This document shows, piece by piece, positions 36,213-45,051 of a DNA stretch of 64,000 bases (the first letter of the stretch is position 1; every line of letters begins with the position of its first letter). This DNA is from Candidatus Poribacteria bacterium (lineage in GTDB: Bacteria > Poribacteria > WGA-4E > WGA-3G), in assembly GCA_009841255.1 (NCBI GenBank), contig VXMD01000032.1:1-64000 (forward strand), given 5' to 3'. A model generated the notes under the pieces. That model saw nothing but the letters and a program-made list of their open reading frames with translations, searched no databases and was not told the origin of the DNA. The position numbers were made by a program, and so were the translations under genes.

Positions 36213-36911
36213 TTACGCCAATTCGGAAACAATGGTGCATAATTCCGAGATGTCATCGATAGCGGTCCCTTGCCAGTTTTCGACATCCGGTCGGTGTGGA
36301 TCGTAGACATCCGATAAATCGGCACGTTTTAGTATCGGGAACATGCCGACCGCTGCCGCACCTGTCAATTCTTCACCACTTCCATCCCCAACGTAGAGGC
36401 ATTCTTGTGGTTGGATCTTCAATCGTTCGCACGCTATCTCGTAAATGCGACGTGAGGGTTTTCTTATTCGTTCTTCACATGAGAAAACGGGGACATCAAT
36501 GTATTGGGACAACGAAGATTGCAAAAAAGCGGATGGGATGGGCGGTCTGCAATTAGTGATAAGACCTAAAAGTAAGCCATCACTTTTTAGTGTGTCTAAT
36601 GTTTCTAAGACTTTGGGTTCGATGATGAGCGTGCTCTCTGAGAATTCATGATGTAGAGTGGCAGCCCGCTCAATCTGGGGCGTGTTCACTTCAATACTTA
36701 AGCGACAACATACCTCAAGTATATTGTCTTCAACGGCGTAATAGCCGTTTGAGGATTTATCATTGATTGTTTCCAGCATGACTTGCCGGAATTTTGGATA
36801 TGGAATATTAAGGGATTTTGCCATCTGAACTTGAATTTGGTCGTACGCTTGACTACTGAAATTATCAACCAGTGTACCATACAGATCAAATACAACGGCT
36901 GTGTAGGGCAT
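36213..36911 (-). CDS. HAD-superfamily hydrolase
   Basis: 232 residues. HAD motif I is VVFDLYGTLVDN at 7-18, motif II is GLITN, the motif III Lys is in RKPSRRIYEIACERL and motif IV is YVGDGSGEELTGAAAVG. The cap is a small helical C1 type, as in phosphatases of small metabolites. The usual second Asp of motif IV is replaced by G-S-G-E, so the metal-binding end deviates a little. The substrate cannot be told. It is monocistronic as far as visible. Confidence 0.82.
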   Translation of the reverse strand: MPYTAVVFDLYGTLVDNFSSQAYDQIQVQMAKSLNIPYPKFRQVMLETINDKSSNGYYAVEDNILEVCCRLSIEVNTPQIERAATLHHEFSESTLIIEPKVLETLDTLKSDGLLLGLITNCRPPIPSAFLQSSLSQYIDVPVFSCEERIRKPSRRIYEIACERLKIQPQECLYVGDGSGEELTGAAAVGMFPILKRADLSDVYDPHRPDVENWQGTAIDDISELCTIVSELA

Positions 36912-37261
36912 TTTTGTTCCTTATGCTAAAGTTTGGAAAATTTTTAGATGTAATGGGTATATTATGGTTAACCAACGGAGATTCAGTTTCTTCAGATTTT
37001 TAAGGAGTACTCGAGGGAACGTTGGACAGTTCGTAGATTGGACTGGATATAGTGGAATCCAACTTGTTCACACTTCAGACTGCAATGAAGGTCCGGTGCG
37101 ATTAGGGAATTTGGTCTGGGAATAGACCAAATTCGCAGCGCAAGTCGCGTGTGGACTTGCGGGACAATGTATTACATTCCGCACCTACCTGATTACCGGG
37201 GCGACAGAATTCAGAAATCCCACTGGCATACGCAATTGATGTCGATGGACAGTAGCGGGAC
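36912..37261. other. Gap between HAD and leuD with a structured repeat
   Basis: No gene seen. Holds the 91-bp structured repeat copy at 37095-37185 just downstream of the leuD 3' end. The rest, 36912-37094, is AT-rich and may contain the HAD promoter, which I could not assign. Confidence 0.6.
37095..37185. repeat. 91-bp three-armed structured repeat, copy 1
   Basis: Outer ends GGTGCG / CGCACC can pair. Arm 1 is GAATTTGGTCT with AGACCAAATTC (11 bp), arm 2 CGCAAGTC with GACTTGCG, arm 3 AATGTA with TACATT. Copy 2 at 41826-41916 has the same length, and the arm 1 differences keep pairing. Both copies lie just after the 3' end of a minus-strand operon. Confidence 0.75.
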
Positions 37262-37852
37262 CTATGACGGATTCTGGTTCTCATAAGCGGCAATATCGGC
37301 TTCATATTGCAAGGTCCAGCCGATTTCATCCAGTCCATTCAACAGGCAGTATTTCTCAAAATCGCCGATTTCAAAAGTGTGTGCGGTACCATCGGGACAA
37401 ATTACCGATTGCTTCTCCAAGTCTATCATCAACTGGTATCCCTCAGTGTCATGTGCCTCTTGGCTGAGCGATGCGATAACGTCTGCCGGCAAGGCTATCG
37501 GGAGAATACCATTCTTGTAGCAGTTATTCCGAAAAATATCGGCAAATGAGGGGGCGAGAATCGCCTTGAAGCCGTACTGCTGGAGTGCCCACGGGGCATG
37601 CTCTCGGGAACTGCCGCAACCGAAGTTCACGCCTGCGATGAGGATACTCACACCTGCGTAGCGTGGGAGATTCAGTACGAACTCTGGGTTCGGATCGCCA
37701 TTTTCAAGATAGCGCCAGTCGTTAAAGAGAAATTCACCGAAACCGGTTCGCTCAATGCGTTTGAGGAATTGCTTCGGGATAATCTGGTCGGTGTCAACGT
37801 TAATTCGGTCGAGTGGGACAACACGTCCCACATGTTCTTTGAATGCTTCCAT
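37262..37852 (-). CDS. leuD: 3-isopropylmalate dehydratase small subunit
   Basis: 196 residues. With LeuC it moves the hydroxyl of 2-isopropylmalate to the 3-position in leucine synthesis. Swivelling-domain signatures: [16 protein letters not shown] and [17 protein letters not shown], then [21 protein letters not shown]. Full length for the family. It is separated from leuC by the toxin-antitoxin pair but in the same direction. Confidence 0.93.
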   Translation of the reverse strand: MEAFKEHVGRVVPLDRINVDTDQIIPKQFLKRIERTGFGEFLFNDWRYLENGDPNPEFVLNLPRYAGVSILIAGVNFGCGSSREHAPWALQQYGFKAILAPSFADIFRNNCYKNGILPIALPADVIASLSQEAHDTEGYQLMIDLEKQSVICPDGTAHTFEIGDFEKYCLLNGLDEIGWTLQYEADIAAYENQNPS

Positions 37853-37869
37853 ATTTTTCTCCTAAGGTT

Positions 37870-38277
37870 TTATTTATCTACTTCAATCGGTTCTTTTCGC
37901 CTTATGTCAGTTTGATCGAAATCCTTGTCGAAACTGATGAGTTGCAACTCATATTTCGTAGCGACAGCGTATTGGTAGGCATCATCAAAATCGAGGTTGA
38001 ATTTCTGGGCTGTCAGGTCAAGTGTTTTAAGATCTTCTGGAGGCAATGAGAGGATACTGGCCCCGTCAACAATTATATCCTCTAAAAACGAGTTAAAGAG
38101 CGCGAAATTCTTCAACTTATACAGAATAATACCTATGGAATGAAGCGACAAATCCGTTATGTAGATTGTGCTTAAATCAATATTCTGTAAGAATGATTGG
38201 ACATCATCGGCTTTGTCTTGCTCTAACAAGGCTTCAAGGAAAATATTGGTATCCGCGAGATACACTAATCCCTCCAA
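37870..38277 (-). CDS. PIN-domain toxin, VapC-like
   Basis: 135 residues. PIN-fold ribonuclease; acidic residues D9 (YLADTNIFLEAL), E15, D98/D99 (LDFDDAYQYAVA) and D117 (ISFDKDFD) would hold Mg2+. Such toxins cut RNA when the antitoxin is lost. Its start overlaps the antitoxin end by 13 bp. The active site looks intact. Confidence 0.82.
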   Translation of the reverse strand: MEGLVYLADTNIFLEALLEQDKADDVQSFLQNIDLSTIYITDLSLHSIGIILYKLKNFALFNSFLEDIIVDGASILSLPPEDLKTLDLTAQKFNLDFDDAYQYAVATKYELQLISFDKDFDQTDIRRKEPIEVDK

Positions 38278-38471
38278 TCTGATGCCTTTTTCTGAAGTTC
38301 AAGGGCTGTGTACTGGTCACGATACGCTTTTAATCCGCCAATCCATTTCAGGTTTGGTTTTTTTTTCCGTTTTGGATTTTTTTTCGTTAGCAGAAAATCA
38401 ATAAAATGCAAGGCTTCTTCCTGAAGCTCAGGCGGAAGCTGCCTGATTTTTTCAACGATGATAGATTCCAT
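38265..38471 (-). CDS. DUF2281-type antitoxin partner
   Basis: 68 residues from the ATG at 38471, which has GGAGG five bases upstream; a longer start at 38482 would place that SD inside the gene. The pattern IVEKIRQLPPELQEEALHFIDFLL followed by a basic stretch and WIGGLKAYRDQYTALELQKKA is the DUF2281/VapB-like antitoxin layout, with the C-terminal part expected to bind the toxin. It lies between leuC and leuD. Confidence 0.75.
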   Translation of the reverse strand: MESIIVEKIRQLPPELQEEALHFIDFLLTKKNPKRKKKPNLKWIGGLKAYRDQYTALELQKKASDWRD

Positions 38472-38543
38472 TGTTACCTCCATATTCCTTATACTTGAGC
38501 TGAAAAAATATCCGCCTTCCAATCTTCCGGTTTTCCACACTTC

Positions 38544-39947
38544 CTACTGAAACTTTCGGATATCCACGAAGTGCCCCGTTACAGCAGTCGCAGCCGCCAT
38601 CTGTGGACTCACCAAGTGCGTGCGTCCGCCTTTGCCCTGTCTGCCTTCAAAATTCCGGTTCGATGTGCTGGCACAGCGTTGCCCGGGCATCAGGATATCG
38701 GGATTCATACCGAGGCACATGCTACAACCGGCTTCACGCCATTCAAAACCGGCGGCACGGAAAATATCGTCGAGCCCTTCCGCCTCCGCTTGGCGTTTGA
38801 CAGCCTGTGAACCGGGAACGACCATCGCACTCACAGTGTCCGAGACTTTCCTACCTTTGGCGACTTCCGCGGCAACTCGTAGATCGCTGATACGGGAGTT
38901 GGTACAACTGCCGATGAAAACTCTATCTACGGCAATATCTGTGATGGGTGTGCCGGGTTTGAGGTCCATATACGCCAATGCGTGTTCGGTAGCAGTCTTT
39001 TCGTCGGCTGTCGCCATGTCCGCTGGATCCGGCACGCGTCCCGTTACGTCGGTCACCATCCCCGGGTTTGTGCCCCACGTCACCTGCGGTGCGATTTCTG
39101 CGGCATCGAGTTGCAAAGTTCGATCGTAGGTCGCACCATCGTCAGTAGGAAGTTGCTTCCAGCGTTCAACCGCGGCATCGAATGCCTCACCTTTCGGCGC
39201 GAAACGTTTGCCAGCGATGTATTCATAGGTCGTATCATCGGGTGCGATCATACCGGCGCGAGCCCCTGCTTCAATCGACATGTTGCAAACGGTCATCCGT
39301 TCCTCGATGCTGAGGGCACGGATAGCGGAGCCTGTGTACTCAACGACGGCACCGTTGCCGCCATCAATACCAATGTGTCCAATAATGGAGAGAATGATGT
39401 CCTTTGCAGTCACACCGTAGGGGAGTGTGCCGTCAATCCGAATCTCGAAGGTCTCCGATTTCTGTTGCAGGAGACATTGCGTAGCGAGTACGTGCTCAAT
39501 CTCGCTTGTGCCGATGCCGAAAGCGAGTGCGCCGAGTGCGCCGTGCGTTGAGGTGTGGCTATCCCCGCAAACAAGGGTCTTGCCGGGTTGCGTGATGCCG
39601 AGTTCGGGTCCGATGACATGCACAATGCCCTGCTCAGGGCTATCGATGTCATAGAGCGGGATGTCAAATTCAGCGCAATTTTCAGCCAGCGTTTCCATCT
39701 GCTTCGCCGCAATCAGATCGGTGACGGGCAACGACCTATCCGTTGTCGGGACGTTGTGATCCATCGTAGCGAACGTCAGATCCGGGCGGCGGACCTTTCG
39801 GTTGTTGAGCCTTAACCCCTCAAACGCTTGCGGGGATGTGACTTCGTGAACGAGGTGCGTATCGATATAGAGGATCGGCACCTCATCTGCGGCAGCGCGA
39901 ACGAGATGCGCCTCCCATATTTTTTCATACATCGTTTGTGTATTCAT
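38544..39947 (-). CDS. leuC: 3-isopropylmalate dehydratase large subunit
   Basis: 467 residues. Aconitase-fold subunit that carries the 4Fe-4S cluster; ligand Cys are in [13 protein letters not shown] and [12 protein letters not shown]. Other family blocks: [32 protein letters not shown] and [20 protein letters not shown]. It begins 49 bp after the caspase-like gene, and its ATG is at 39947. It pairs with leuD across the toxin-antitoxin insertion. Confidence 0.95.
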   Translation of the reverse strand: MNTQTMYEKIWEAHLVRAAADEVPILYIDTHLVHEVTSPQAFEGLRLNNRKVRRPDLTFATMDHNVPTTDRSLPVTDLIAAKQMETLAENCAEFDIPLYDIDSPEQGIVHVIGPELGITQPGKTLVCGDSHTSTHGALGALAFGIGTSEIEHVLATQCLLQQKSETFEIRIDGTLPYGVTAKDIILSIIGHIGIDGGNGAVVEYTGSAIRALSIEERMTVCNMSIEAGARAGMIAPDDTTYEYIAGKRFAPKGEAFDAAVERWKQLPTDDGATYDRTLQLDAAEIAPQVTWGTNPGMVTDVTGRVPDPADMATADEKTATEHALAYMDLKPGTPITDIAVDRVFIGSCTNSRISDLRVAAEVAKGRKVSDTVSAMVVPGSQAVKRQAEAEGLDDIFRAAGFEWREAGCSMCLGMNPDILMPGQRCASTSNRNFEGRQGKGGRTHLVSPQMAAATAVTGHFVDIRKFQ

Positions 39948-39996
39948 ATTTTGTTTTACCTCTAACTTGTAATGTTTGTGATCTGATTGCCTACGG

Positions 39997-40632
39997 TTAT
40001 ACGATTCTGGCTTTTTTATCTCCCCATTTCAGGTCAACTGATGGAGCACAAAGATGATCGCGATTATACATTAAAGCAGCCGCAGCCTCATCGTGTCCGC
40101 CGTCTTCCAACTCACTGATTTTTTGATTATAGTGTGCAATTACGCGATTGTATACCTCTTCCGCATTCAAACCATCAGCGAACGCTCGATCTATTTCAGA
40201 ATCACAATCAAAAAAGGCATCAGAAACATGCATAGAAACTATAAAGTCTTTATCATATCCAAAAAAGGCACGGCATCCATGATTTACAAAGTCTATCCCG
40301 AGTTTAGCAGCCGTTTGACAGGCAAAAAAGTGCACCACCTTGTTACACAATTCCTCAGTTCGAGAATTCGCTATGTCAAAAATGGGATTGTAATGCTCTC
40401 CCATATATGTTGTATCAGTGCCGTGTCCTACGCCGGTTACATAGACAATATCTTTCTGACATATCTCTGACTCAACGTAAATACGACGCGCAGTCCTGCC
40501 CTGACAACGTATAATTTCAAACCCTTTGGATTCCAAGTACGGGTAAACATACCGGTTTCGATAGTCGTAGGAGGCTTTTGTAATCTGATCGTAGCTGGAA
40601 TCAATAGCAAGGATTTTCAAGACAGGTTTCAA
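39997..40632 (-). CDS. Caspase-like (clan CD) cysteine peptidase fold protein
   Basis: 211 residues, TTG start at 40632. The sequence [14 protein letters not shown] (H70) followed 35 residues later by [14 protein letters not shown] (C105) is the His...Cys dyad arrangement of caspase/gingipain-like domains, and ILAIDSSY plus [10 protein letters not shown] are typical core strands. Bacterial proteins of this type process partner proteins, often in stress or defence contexts. It has a small companion gene 37 bp upstream and leuC downstream. No secretion signal. The assignment is by motif spacing. Confidence 0.6.
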   Translation of the reverse strand: MKPVLKILAIDSSYDQITKASYDYRNRYVYPYLESKGFEIIRCQGRTARRIYVESEICQKDIVYVTGVGHGTDTTYMGEHYNPIFDIANSRTEELCNKVVHFFACQTAAKLGIDFVNHGCRAFFGYDKDFIVSMHVSDAFFDCDSEIDRAFADGLNAEEVYNRVIAHYNQKISELEDGGHDEAAAALMYNRDHLCAPSVDLKWGDKKARIV

Positions 40633-40669
40633 GTCAACGCGTCGTCTTTATCAAGACAAGATAACGTTC

Positions 40670-41020
40670 TCATTTTCCGCTGTTACAGTTTTTTTCACAA
40701 GCACGCTCGATTAAACGTTCAATCATTCGCTGCTCGACCTCAATTAAGGTACATCCTATAGGCGTTCGGGCTTGCACTTCGTTAATAGCGCGTTTTTTGT
40801 CCAGTATCCCAAGACCAAGAATACCCATATCATATTGGGGGCGTTGTCGAATACGTTCCGCAACCAATTCGGCTTGTTGTTCAGGAGTCAATTGGACAAA
40901 CGAAAACCGTGCGGGTTCTTCTTCTACCACTTCCCGTAAAGAGAGCCATTGCCCGTTAGGTGCCATAGCCACTGGACGGCTCCAATGGTCTTCGCGAGGC
41001 ATTGGTGTGTTATTCGGCAT
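40670..41020 (-). CDS. Small protein paired with the caspase-like gene
   Basis: 116 residues, ATG 41020 with GAGGAG upstream. I do not recognise a domain. It has a Pro-rich N-terminus, a polar middle (FVQLTPEQQAELVAERIRQRP) and a helical end (TLIEVEQRMIERLIERACE) finishing in NCNSGK. Its gene precedes the caspase-like gene directly in the same operon, so it may be a substrate, regulator or inhibitor; this is only a guess from position. Confidence 0.55.
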   Translation of the reverse strand: MPNNTPMPREDHWSRPVAMAPNGQWLSLREVVEEEPARFSFVQLTPEQQAELVAERIRQRPQYDMGILGLGILDKKRAINEVQARTPIGCTLIEVEQRMIERLIERACEKNCNSGK

Positions 41021-41104
41021 GGATGTCTCCTCAATACTAAGTACTCATAATCAAGATGATGCTTTTCACTATATCACTCAGAGCCGTTAATAAAAACTGA
41101 ATTA

Positions 41105-41133
41105 ATTATACACATTGCAACTTAAAAATTCAA
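41105..41133 (-). promoter_or_regulatory. Sigma-70 type promoter for the caspase-like pair
   Basis: On the minus strand TTGAAT (41133-41128) and TATAAT (41110-41105) are exactly 17 bases apart, about 85 bases before the ATG at 41020. Confidence 0.7.
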
Positions 41134-41178
41134 GTGAAATAGCGCAGGTGTGTGTAAAGAGCCTCCAGTCTGATAGCC

Positions 41179-41236
41179 ACGGTTTCCTAACCGTATCGAA
41201 CACCCAGGCCCGGTAGGTGCGGTTTCCTAACCGCAC
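41179..41236. repeat. Two REP-like hairpins at the 3' side of the RAYT gene
   Basis: ACGGTT-TCCT-AACCGT at 41179-41194 and GTGCGGTT-TCCT-AACCGCAC at 41217-41236. They share loop and GGTT/AACC arms with the hairpin on the other side of the transposase at 41743-41764, which is in inverted orientation. Confidence 0.75.
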
Positions 41237-41248
41237 ATCGGGAGAGAA

Positions 41249-41721
41249 TTACTCCATCTCGAATTTATACCGCCAATATGGATAATCTCGCGATGATGCC
41301 ACTATGCCCTTTCTTACAGGATTCATGTAGCAATAATGAATAGTTTTGTTTAATGTTGTCTCCTTCCGAATTCCCCAATCGGTGTAACCTTTCTGCCAAA
41401 GGGATCCGTTTCAAGATAGATGTTTGTTAATTTGGCGAGCAGTGAAAAGCTTCAGGGAGTGCAAGACTTTTGAGAGTGTCTGTCCCTCTTCAAGTTTAAT
41501 GACCGTGTGTATATGGTCTGGCATTACCATGATGCATATCCATTCAAGACGGTTCTGTGTTTCTAACCAGTCAAATGTATCAAAGATAATTGATGCGACT
41601 TTGTTATCGGCGAGAATCTTCTGCCGTTGATGTGTGAAATAATGATGTGGTAATATGCCCCCGGTATTGAAACCCTACCTTTGTATCGGTTGTGGCTGCG
41701 GTATCTGGAAGGGGTGGTCAT
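41249..41721 (-). pseudogene. REP-associated tyrosine transposase (RAYT/Y1) pseudogene
   Basis: Reading the minus strand from 41721 gives MTTPSRYRSHNRYKGRVSIPG and, after a one-base loss near 41645-41651, ADNKVASIIFDTFDWLETQN, MPDHIHTVIKLEEG (the HxH motif), then LWQKGYTDWGIRKETTL (catalytic Tyr region) and HYCYMNPVRKGI. A TGA at 41411-41413 interrupts the frame where relatives commonly have Arg (CGA). Frameshift plus stop make it inactive. It is flanked by REP-like hairpins on both sides, the usual REP-RAYT layout. Confidence 0.8.
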
Positions 41722-41742
41722 ATCTGGTTTCTCTCATTATTC

Positions 41743-41764
41743 GGTGCGATTAGGAAATCGCACC
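41743..41764. repeat. REP-like hairpin at the 5' side of the RAYT gene
   Basis: GGTGCGATT and AATCGCACC form a perfect 9-bp stem around AGGA, the inverse orientation of the 41217 hairpin (loop TCCT). Confidence 0.75.
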
Positions 41765-41825
41765 TACTGGGTCTGGGCAAAATCTATGCGGTTGGAAAAT
41801 CGCCTCTACCGGAACTGGAATGTTC

Positions 41826-41916
41826 GGTGCGGTTAGGGGATTTAGTCTGGGGATAGACTAAATCCGTAGCGCAAGTCGCGTGTGGACTTGCGGGACAATG
41901 TATTACATTCCGCACC
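41826..41916. repeat. 91-bp three-armed structured repeat, copy 2
   Basis: Same length and plan as 37095-37185. Arm 1 is GGATTTAGTCT with AGACTAAATCC (41838-41848 and 41855-41865). The differences from copy 1 in this arm (A to G with T to C, and G to A with C to T) keep both base pairs. It lies 23 bases after the 3' end of the binding-protein gene. Confidence 0.75.
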
Positions 41917-41938
41917 TACCACGCCCGATTATAAATAG

Positions 41939-43087
41939 TTACTCGAAAGGCTTCAATATTCCGTCTTTTACGATTAGAACCCGCGGTGCATAAACAGCGT
42001 CTCCATCGGCATTAAAAGAGAACTTACCCAAAATTGTGTCAAAGTCTCTGATGTTCGCCAGTGCGTCCCGAACTGCCATTGCATCGGTGGATTGAGCGTT
42101 CTTAATTGCTTCCGCTAAAATATAGACAGAGGCATACGACGCCGAAGCAAAGGCGTTTGGCACCATACCGTAAGTCGCACTATAATTCTGAACGAAGGCT
42201 TGATTTCCCGGTGTGTCATCTGTGGGGAGCCACCCTATGAAAGTTATCGCATCTTCAGCAGCGGCACCCGCGGCTTCTACCTCAACACTGGTTAATGAAC
42301 TAATGATAACAGGCGCAGATATGCCGAGTTGGTGTATTTGAATCAGTATCCCCGGTTTTTCGGGTGGCAATGCGGAGATAAAAATAGCATCCGGATCCAA
42401 CGCTTTTATCCCAGTTAATTGTGCCGAGAAATCGGTATCGCCACTTTGGAAAACTTCGGTGGTGAGGACCTCAATACCCTTTGCAGTGAATGCTTCCTGC
42501 AATGCGATGTCTCGATCTGTGGAAAAGCCATCGGTTTCGTCATACATCGTAGCCACTCGTTGATAGCCGAGTTTTGCATGCGTTGCCTGGATGCCTTTAG
42601 GAACCACAACGTCTGTCGTGAGCGGGATACGAAAGACGAAATCCCCAATTGCGCTAAGACCTCGTTCACCGGATGTTGGACTAATTGCCACGACCTTGTT
42701 TTCTTGGGCGACCCAAAAAGCCGCTTGGGTCGCACTTGAAGATGCAGGACCGAGAATCACAGACAGACCGTCTTGGTGAATCAGTTTGTTGAAAGCGTCA
42801 ACCGCGCCGTCTGGGGTACTGGTGTCATCCTCAAGGATGAATTTAACTTTTGTACCACTGGGATATGCGTTGTTAATTTCATCGAGGGCAAGGTCAATGC
42901 CCTGTTTCATGAGTTCACCTGCGGAAGCTAAGTGCCCTGTCAAAGGTAAAACGAGTCCGATGGGAATCTCATTGCCCTTATCTTCTGTCTGGGATGTAGT
43001 CGGTTGGACAATTTGGGACATCCGCTCACAAGCGGAGAAGCCTATTATCAAAGTGGCAATTGTTAGGATAAATGTAAGTGATTTCAA
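41939..43087 (-). CDS. ABC transporter substrate-binding lipoprotein, LivJ-type
   Basis: About 382 residues from the TTG at 43087 (AAGGAA upstream); a TTG at 43120 would overlap the rnj stop. The lipoprotein signal ends in IIGFSAC. The fold is a type I periplasmic binding protein of the branched-chain amino acid family: IPIGLVLPLTGHLASAGELMKQGIDLALDEIN, SVILGPASSSATQAAF, ISPTSGERGLS. It likely catches an amino acid or amide outside the membrane. No permease or ATPase genes lie beside it in the window. It follows rnj. Confidence 0.88.
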   Translation of the reverse strand: MKSLTFILTIATLIIGFSACERMSQIVQPTTSQTEDKGNEIPIGLVLPLTGHLASAGELMKQGIDLALDEINNAYPSGTKVKFILEDDTSTPDGAVDAFNKLIHQDGLSVILGPASSSATQAAFWVAQENKVVAISPTSGERGLSAIGDFVFRIPLTTDVVVPKGIQATHAKLGYQRVATMYDETDGFSTDRDIALQEAFTAKGIEVLTTEVFQSGDTDFSAQLTGIKALDPDAIFISALPPEKPGILIQIHQLGISAPVIISSLTSVEVEAAGAAAEDAITFIGWLPTDDTPGNQAFVQNYSATYGMVPNAFASASYASVYILAEAIKNAQSTDAMAVRDALANIRDFDTILGKFSFNADGDAVYAPRVLIVKDGILKPFE

Positions 43088-43116
43088 TTTGATCTGTTCC
43101 TTTCTTTTTATACTTA

Positions 43117-44934
43117 TCAAACCCGCATGACGACTGGGAAAATGAGCGGTGTTCGTTGCATCTGTTTCGAGAAGAACCGGCGGAGCGCGCCCCGGATCTC
43201 GTCTTGGACTGTCTCCGTCTCCTGCTTCTGTTCATCGCTCAAGTTCTCAATGACGCTCCGGGTAATCTCTTTCGCTTCCTCTATGAGTTCTTCCGATTTA
43301 TCCATGTAGATAAATCCACGTGAGATAATTTCTATCTGTTTTTTAACTTTACCTTGCGGTTCGGTCAGGTGGGTTGAAATTTGAGAGTCGTTCTCTGTAG
43401 ATTCGCCCTCCATTTCATTAGGGGCTACGGTTCCCTCGAACTGCTGTCCGCTCTCTTCCTGACTGTTGGCTGCTGGTTCCGACTTGTTCTCACCCGTATC
43501 GCTGTGCAAAACGACGACTGGGACGACAATACCGTCTTCGGCGAGTTGGATACGATCGCGCAGAACAATATCCTCAAGTTCAAATTCTGGTTTGCCATCA
43601 ACAAGGACACGTCCGGAACGTCCCTCGCGCCCAAAGACCTCACAGGTCTCCGAGGTCAACTGAATGAGCTCACCATCTTCAGCGACCTTGATGTTGTCAT
43701 TCGGTATACCCACAGACTCAGCAAGTTCGGCATGCCGCATCAGGTTTTGATATTCACCGTGCATCGGTATGAAAAACTTAGGTTTCAGGAGGTTGAGCAT
43801 CAACTTCAGATCTTCGCTTGACCCATGACCTGATACATGAACGTCTGCATTGCGTTCATGGTATATCTTCGCGCCGCGTCTGAGTAGATGGTTGACGACG
43901 CTTCCGATAGCCTTTTCGTTGCCGGGAATGATCCGGGCAGACATGACGACGGTATCCCCCGGTTCTACTTTTAAAAACGGATGATTGTCAAGTGCCATCA
44001 ATGCCAATGCGGAGCGAGGTTCACCTTGGCTGCCGGTGCTTAAAATCATGACCTCGTGCGGTTTGAACATGGAGGCATCGCGCGCATCAATGAGGTAAGC
44101 CGGATTCAGGTTGAGGTACCCGAGTTCAGAGGCGATGCGGATATTGTTGAGCAGAGAACGTCCGCTGACGGCAACAAGCCGCCGGTGTATATTCGCCAAG
44201 TCAATGAATTGTTGGATACGGTGTAGACTTGAAGAAAATGTGCTGAGGAACAACTTCTGCTCAGTCTTCTGAAATATAGTGTCGATCGTCCCATAGATAC
44301 TTCGCTCAGAAGCGGTTTGTCCGGGTTGCTCAGCATTTGTGCTATCAGAGACGAGCAGAAGGACCCCTTCTTCCCCCAAACGCGCGAGCGTCTGAATGTC
44401 ACTTAACTTACCATCGACAGGTGTCATGTCGAACTTGAAATCACCTGTATGGACGATAATACCGGCGGGTGTGCGTAACGCAATCGCCACGGCATCTGGG
44501 ATACTATGCGTAACATGGATAAATTCGGCTGAAAAATCACCCAATTCGACCGTATCGCCGGGGGTAATCGTATTGAGTTGTGCCTTGCCGAGAACATTGT
44601 ATTCGCGTAATCTTCCGCTTGCGATCGCGAGCGTGAGTTGCGTGCCGTAGACCGGTACATCCAACTGCCGTAGCACGTAGAATAAGGCACCAATATGATC
44701 TTCATGTCCGTGGGTGAGTAGGATGCCGCGAATCTTTTCCTGTCGTTCAACCAGGTAGTGGATATCTGGGAATATAAGATCGACACCGGGCATGTCTGCA
44801 TTCGGTAGCATGAAACCTGTGTCAATGACGATAATGTCATTTTCGGTCTCATATACCATCATATTCAGCCCGAATTCGCCTAAACCTCCCAATGGGATAA
44901 TCGAAACGTTTCCTTTGATTTCTTCAAATTCCAA
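43117..44934 (-). CDS. rnj: Ribonuclease J with a repeat-derived insertion
   Basis: 605 residues. Metallo-beta-lactamase/beta-CASP RNase that works in mRNA decay and rRNA maturation. The zinc motif is H75-x-H77-x-D79-H80 (LLTHGHEDHIGALFYVL), with HVSGHGSSEDL and FFIPMHGEYQNL later. Near residues 480-530, between VVLHSDTGE and KKQIEIISRGFIYM, a Ser/Glu/Gln-rich stretch not expected in the family is encoded by the repeat at 43339-43440. The TTG at 44934 starts it, with AAGGA 11 bases upstream inside another repeat copy. Confidence 0.88.
   Translation of the reverse strand: MEFEEIKGNVSIIPLGGLGEFGLNMMVYETENDIIVIDTGFMLPNADMPGVDLIFPDIHYLVERQEKIRGILLTHGHEDHIGALFYVLRQLDVPVYGTQLTLAIASGRLREYNVLGKAQLNTITPGDTVELGDFSAEFIHVTHSIPDAVAIALRTPAGIIVHTGDFKFDMTPVDGKLSDIQTLARLGEEGVLLLVSDSTNAEQPGQTASERSIYGTIDTIFQKTEQKLFLSTFSSSLHRIQQFIDLANIHRRLVAVSGRSLLNNIRIASELGYLNLNPAYLIDARDASMFKPHEVMILSTGSQGEPRSALALMALDNHPFLKVEPGDTVVMSARIIPGNEKAIGSVVNHLLRRGAKIYHERNADVHVSGHGSSEDLKLMLNLLKPKFFIPMHGEYQNLMRHAELAESVGIPNDNIKVAEDGELIQLTSETCEVFGREGRSGRVLVDGKPEFELEDIVLRDRIQLAEDGIVVPVVVLHSDTGENKSEPAANSQEESGQQFEGTVAPNEMEGESTENDSQISTHLTEPQGKVKKQIEIISRGFIYMDKSEELIEEAKEITRSVIENLSDEQKQETETVQDEIRGALRRFFSKQMQRTPLIFPVVMRV
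43339..43440 (-). repeat. Copy of the crtI/crtB leader repeat, in frame inside rnj
   Basis: Minus strand: CAACCCACCTGACCGAACCG, then CAAGGTAAAGTTAAAAAA, the same end as before crtI and crtB. CTCCATTTCATTA and GGGCTACGG at 43408-43430 match 45002-45022. It is translated as part of the RNase J insert (THLTEPQGKVKK). Confidence 0.75.
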
Positions 44935-45028
44935 TTTTTAATGATTCCTTGCGGTTAAACAGCGCGAGTTTGAACTGTAAAGTGCCCTTCTCAAATCCGC
45001 TCTCCATTTCATTACGAGCTACGCAATT
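44935..45028 (-). repeat. Copy of the leader repeat directly before rnj
   Basis: The minus strand ends GTTTAACCGCAAGGAATCAT, then TAAAAA and the TTG start, with AAGGA 11 bases from the start exactly as before crtB. CTCCATTTCATTACGAGCTA at 45002-45021 is shared with 43408-43430. Confidence 0.75.
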
Positions 45029-45051
45029 GGTGATATAAAGTCTAACAATTA

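Noticed and set aside
41411-41413. TGA in the transposase as a second selenocysteine codon
   Set aside because: The position is an Arg in typical RAYT proteins (CGA to TGA change) and the gene carries a frameshift as well.
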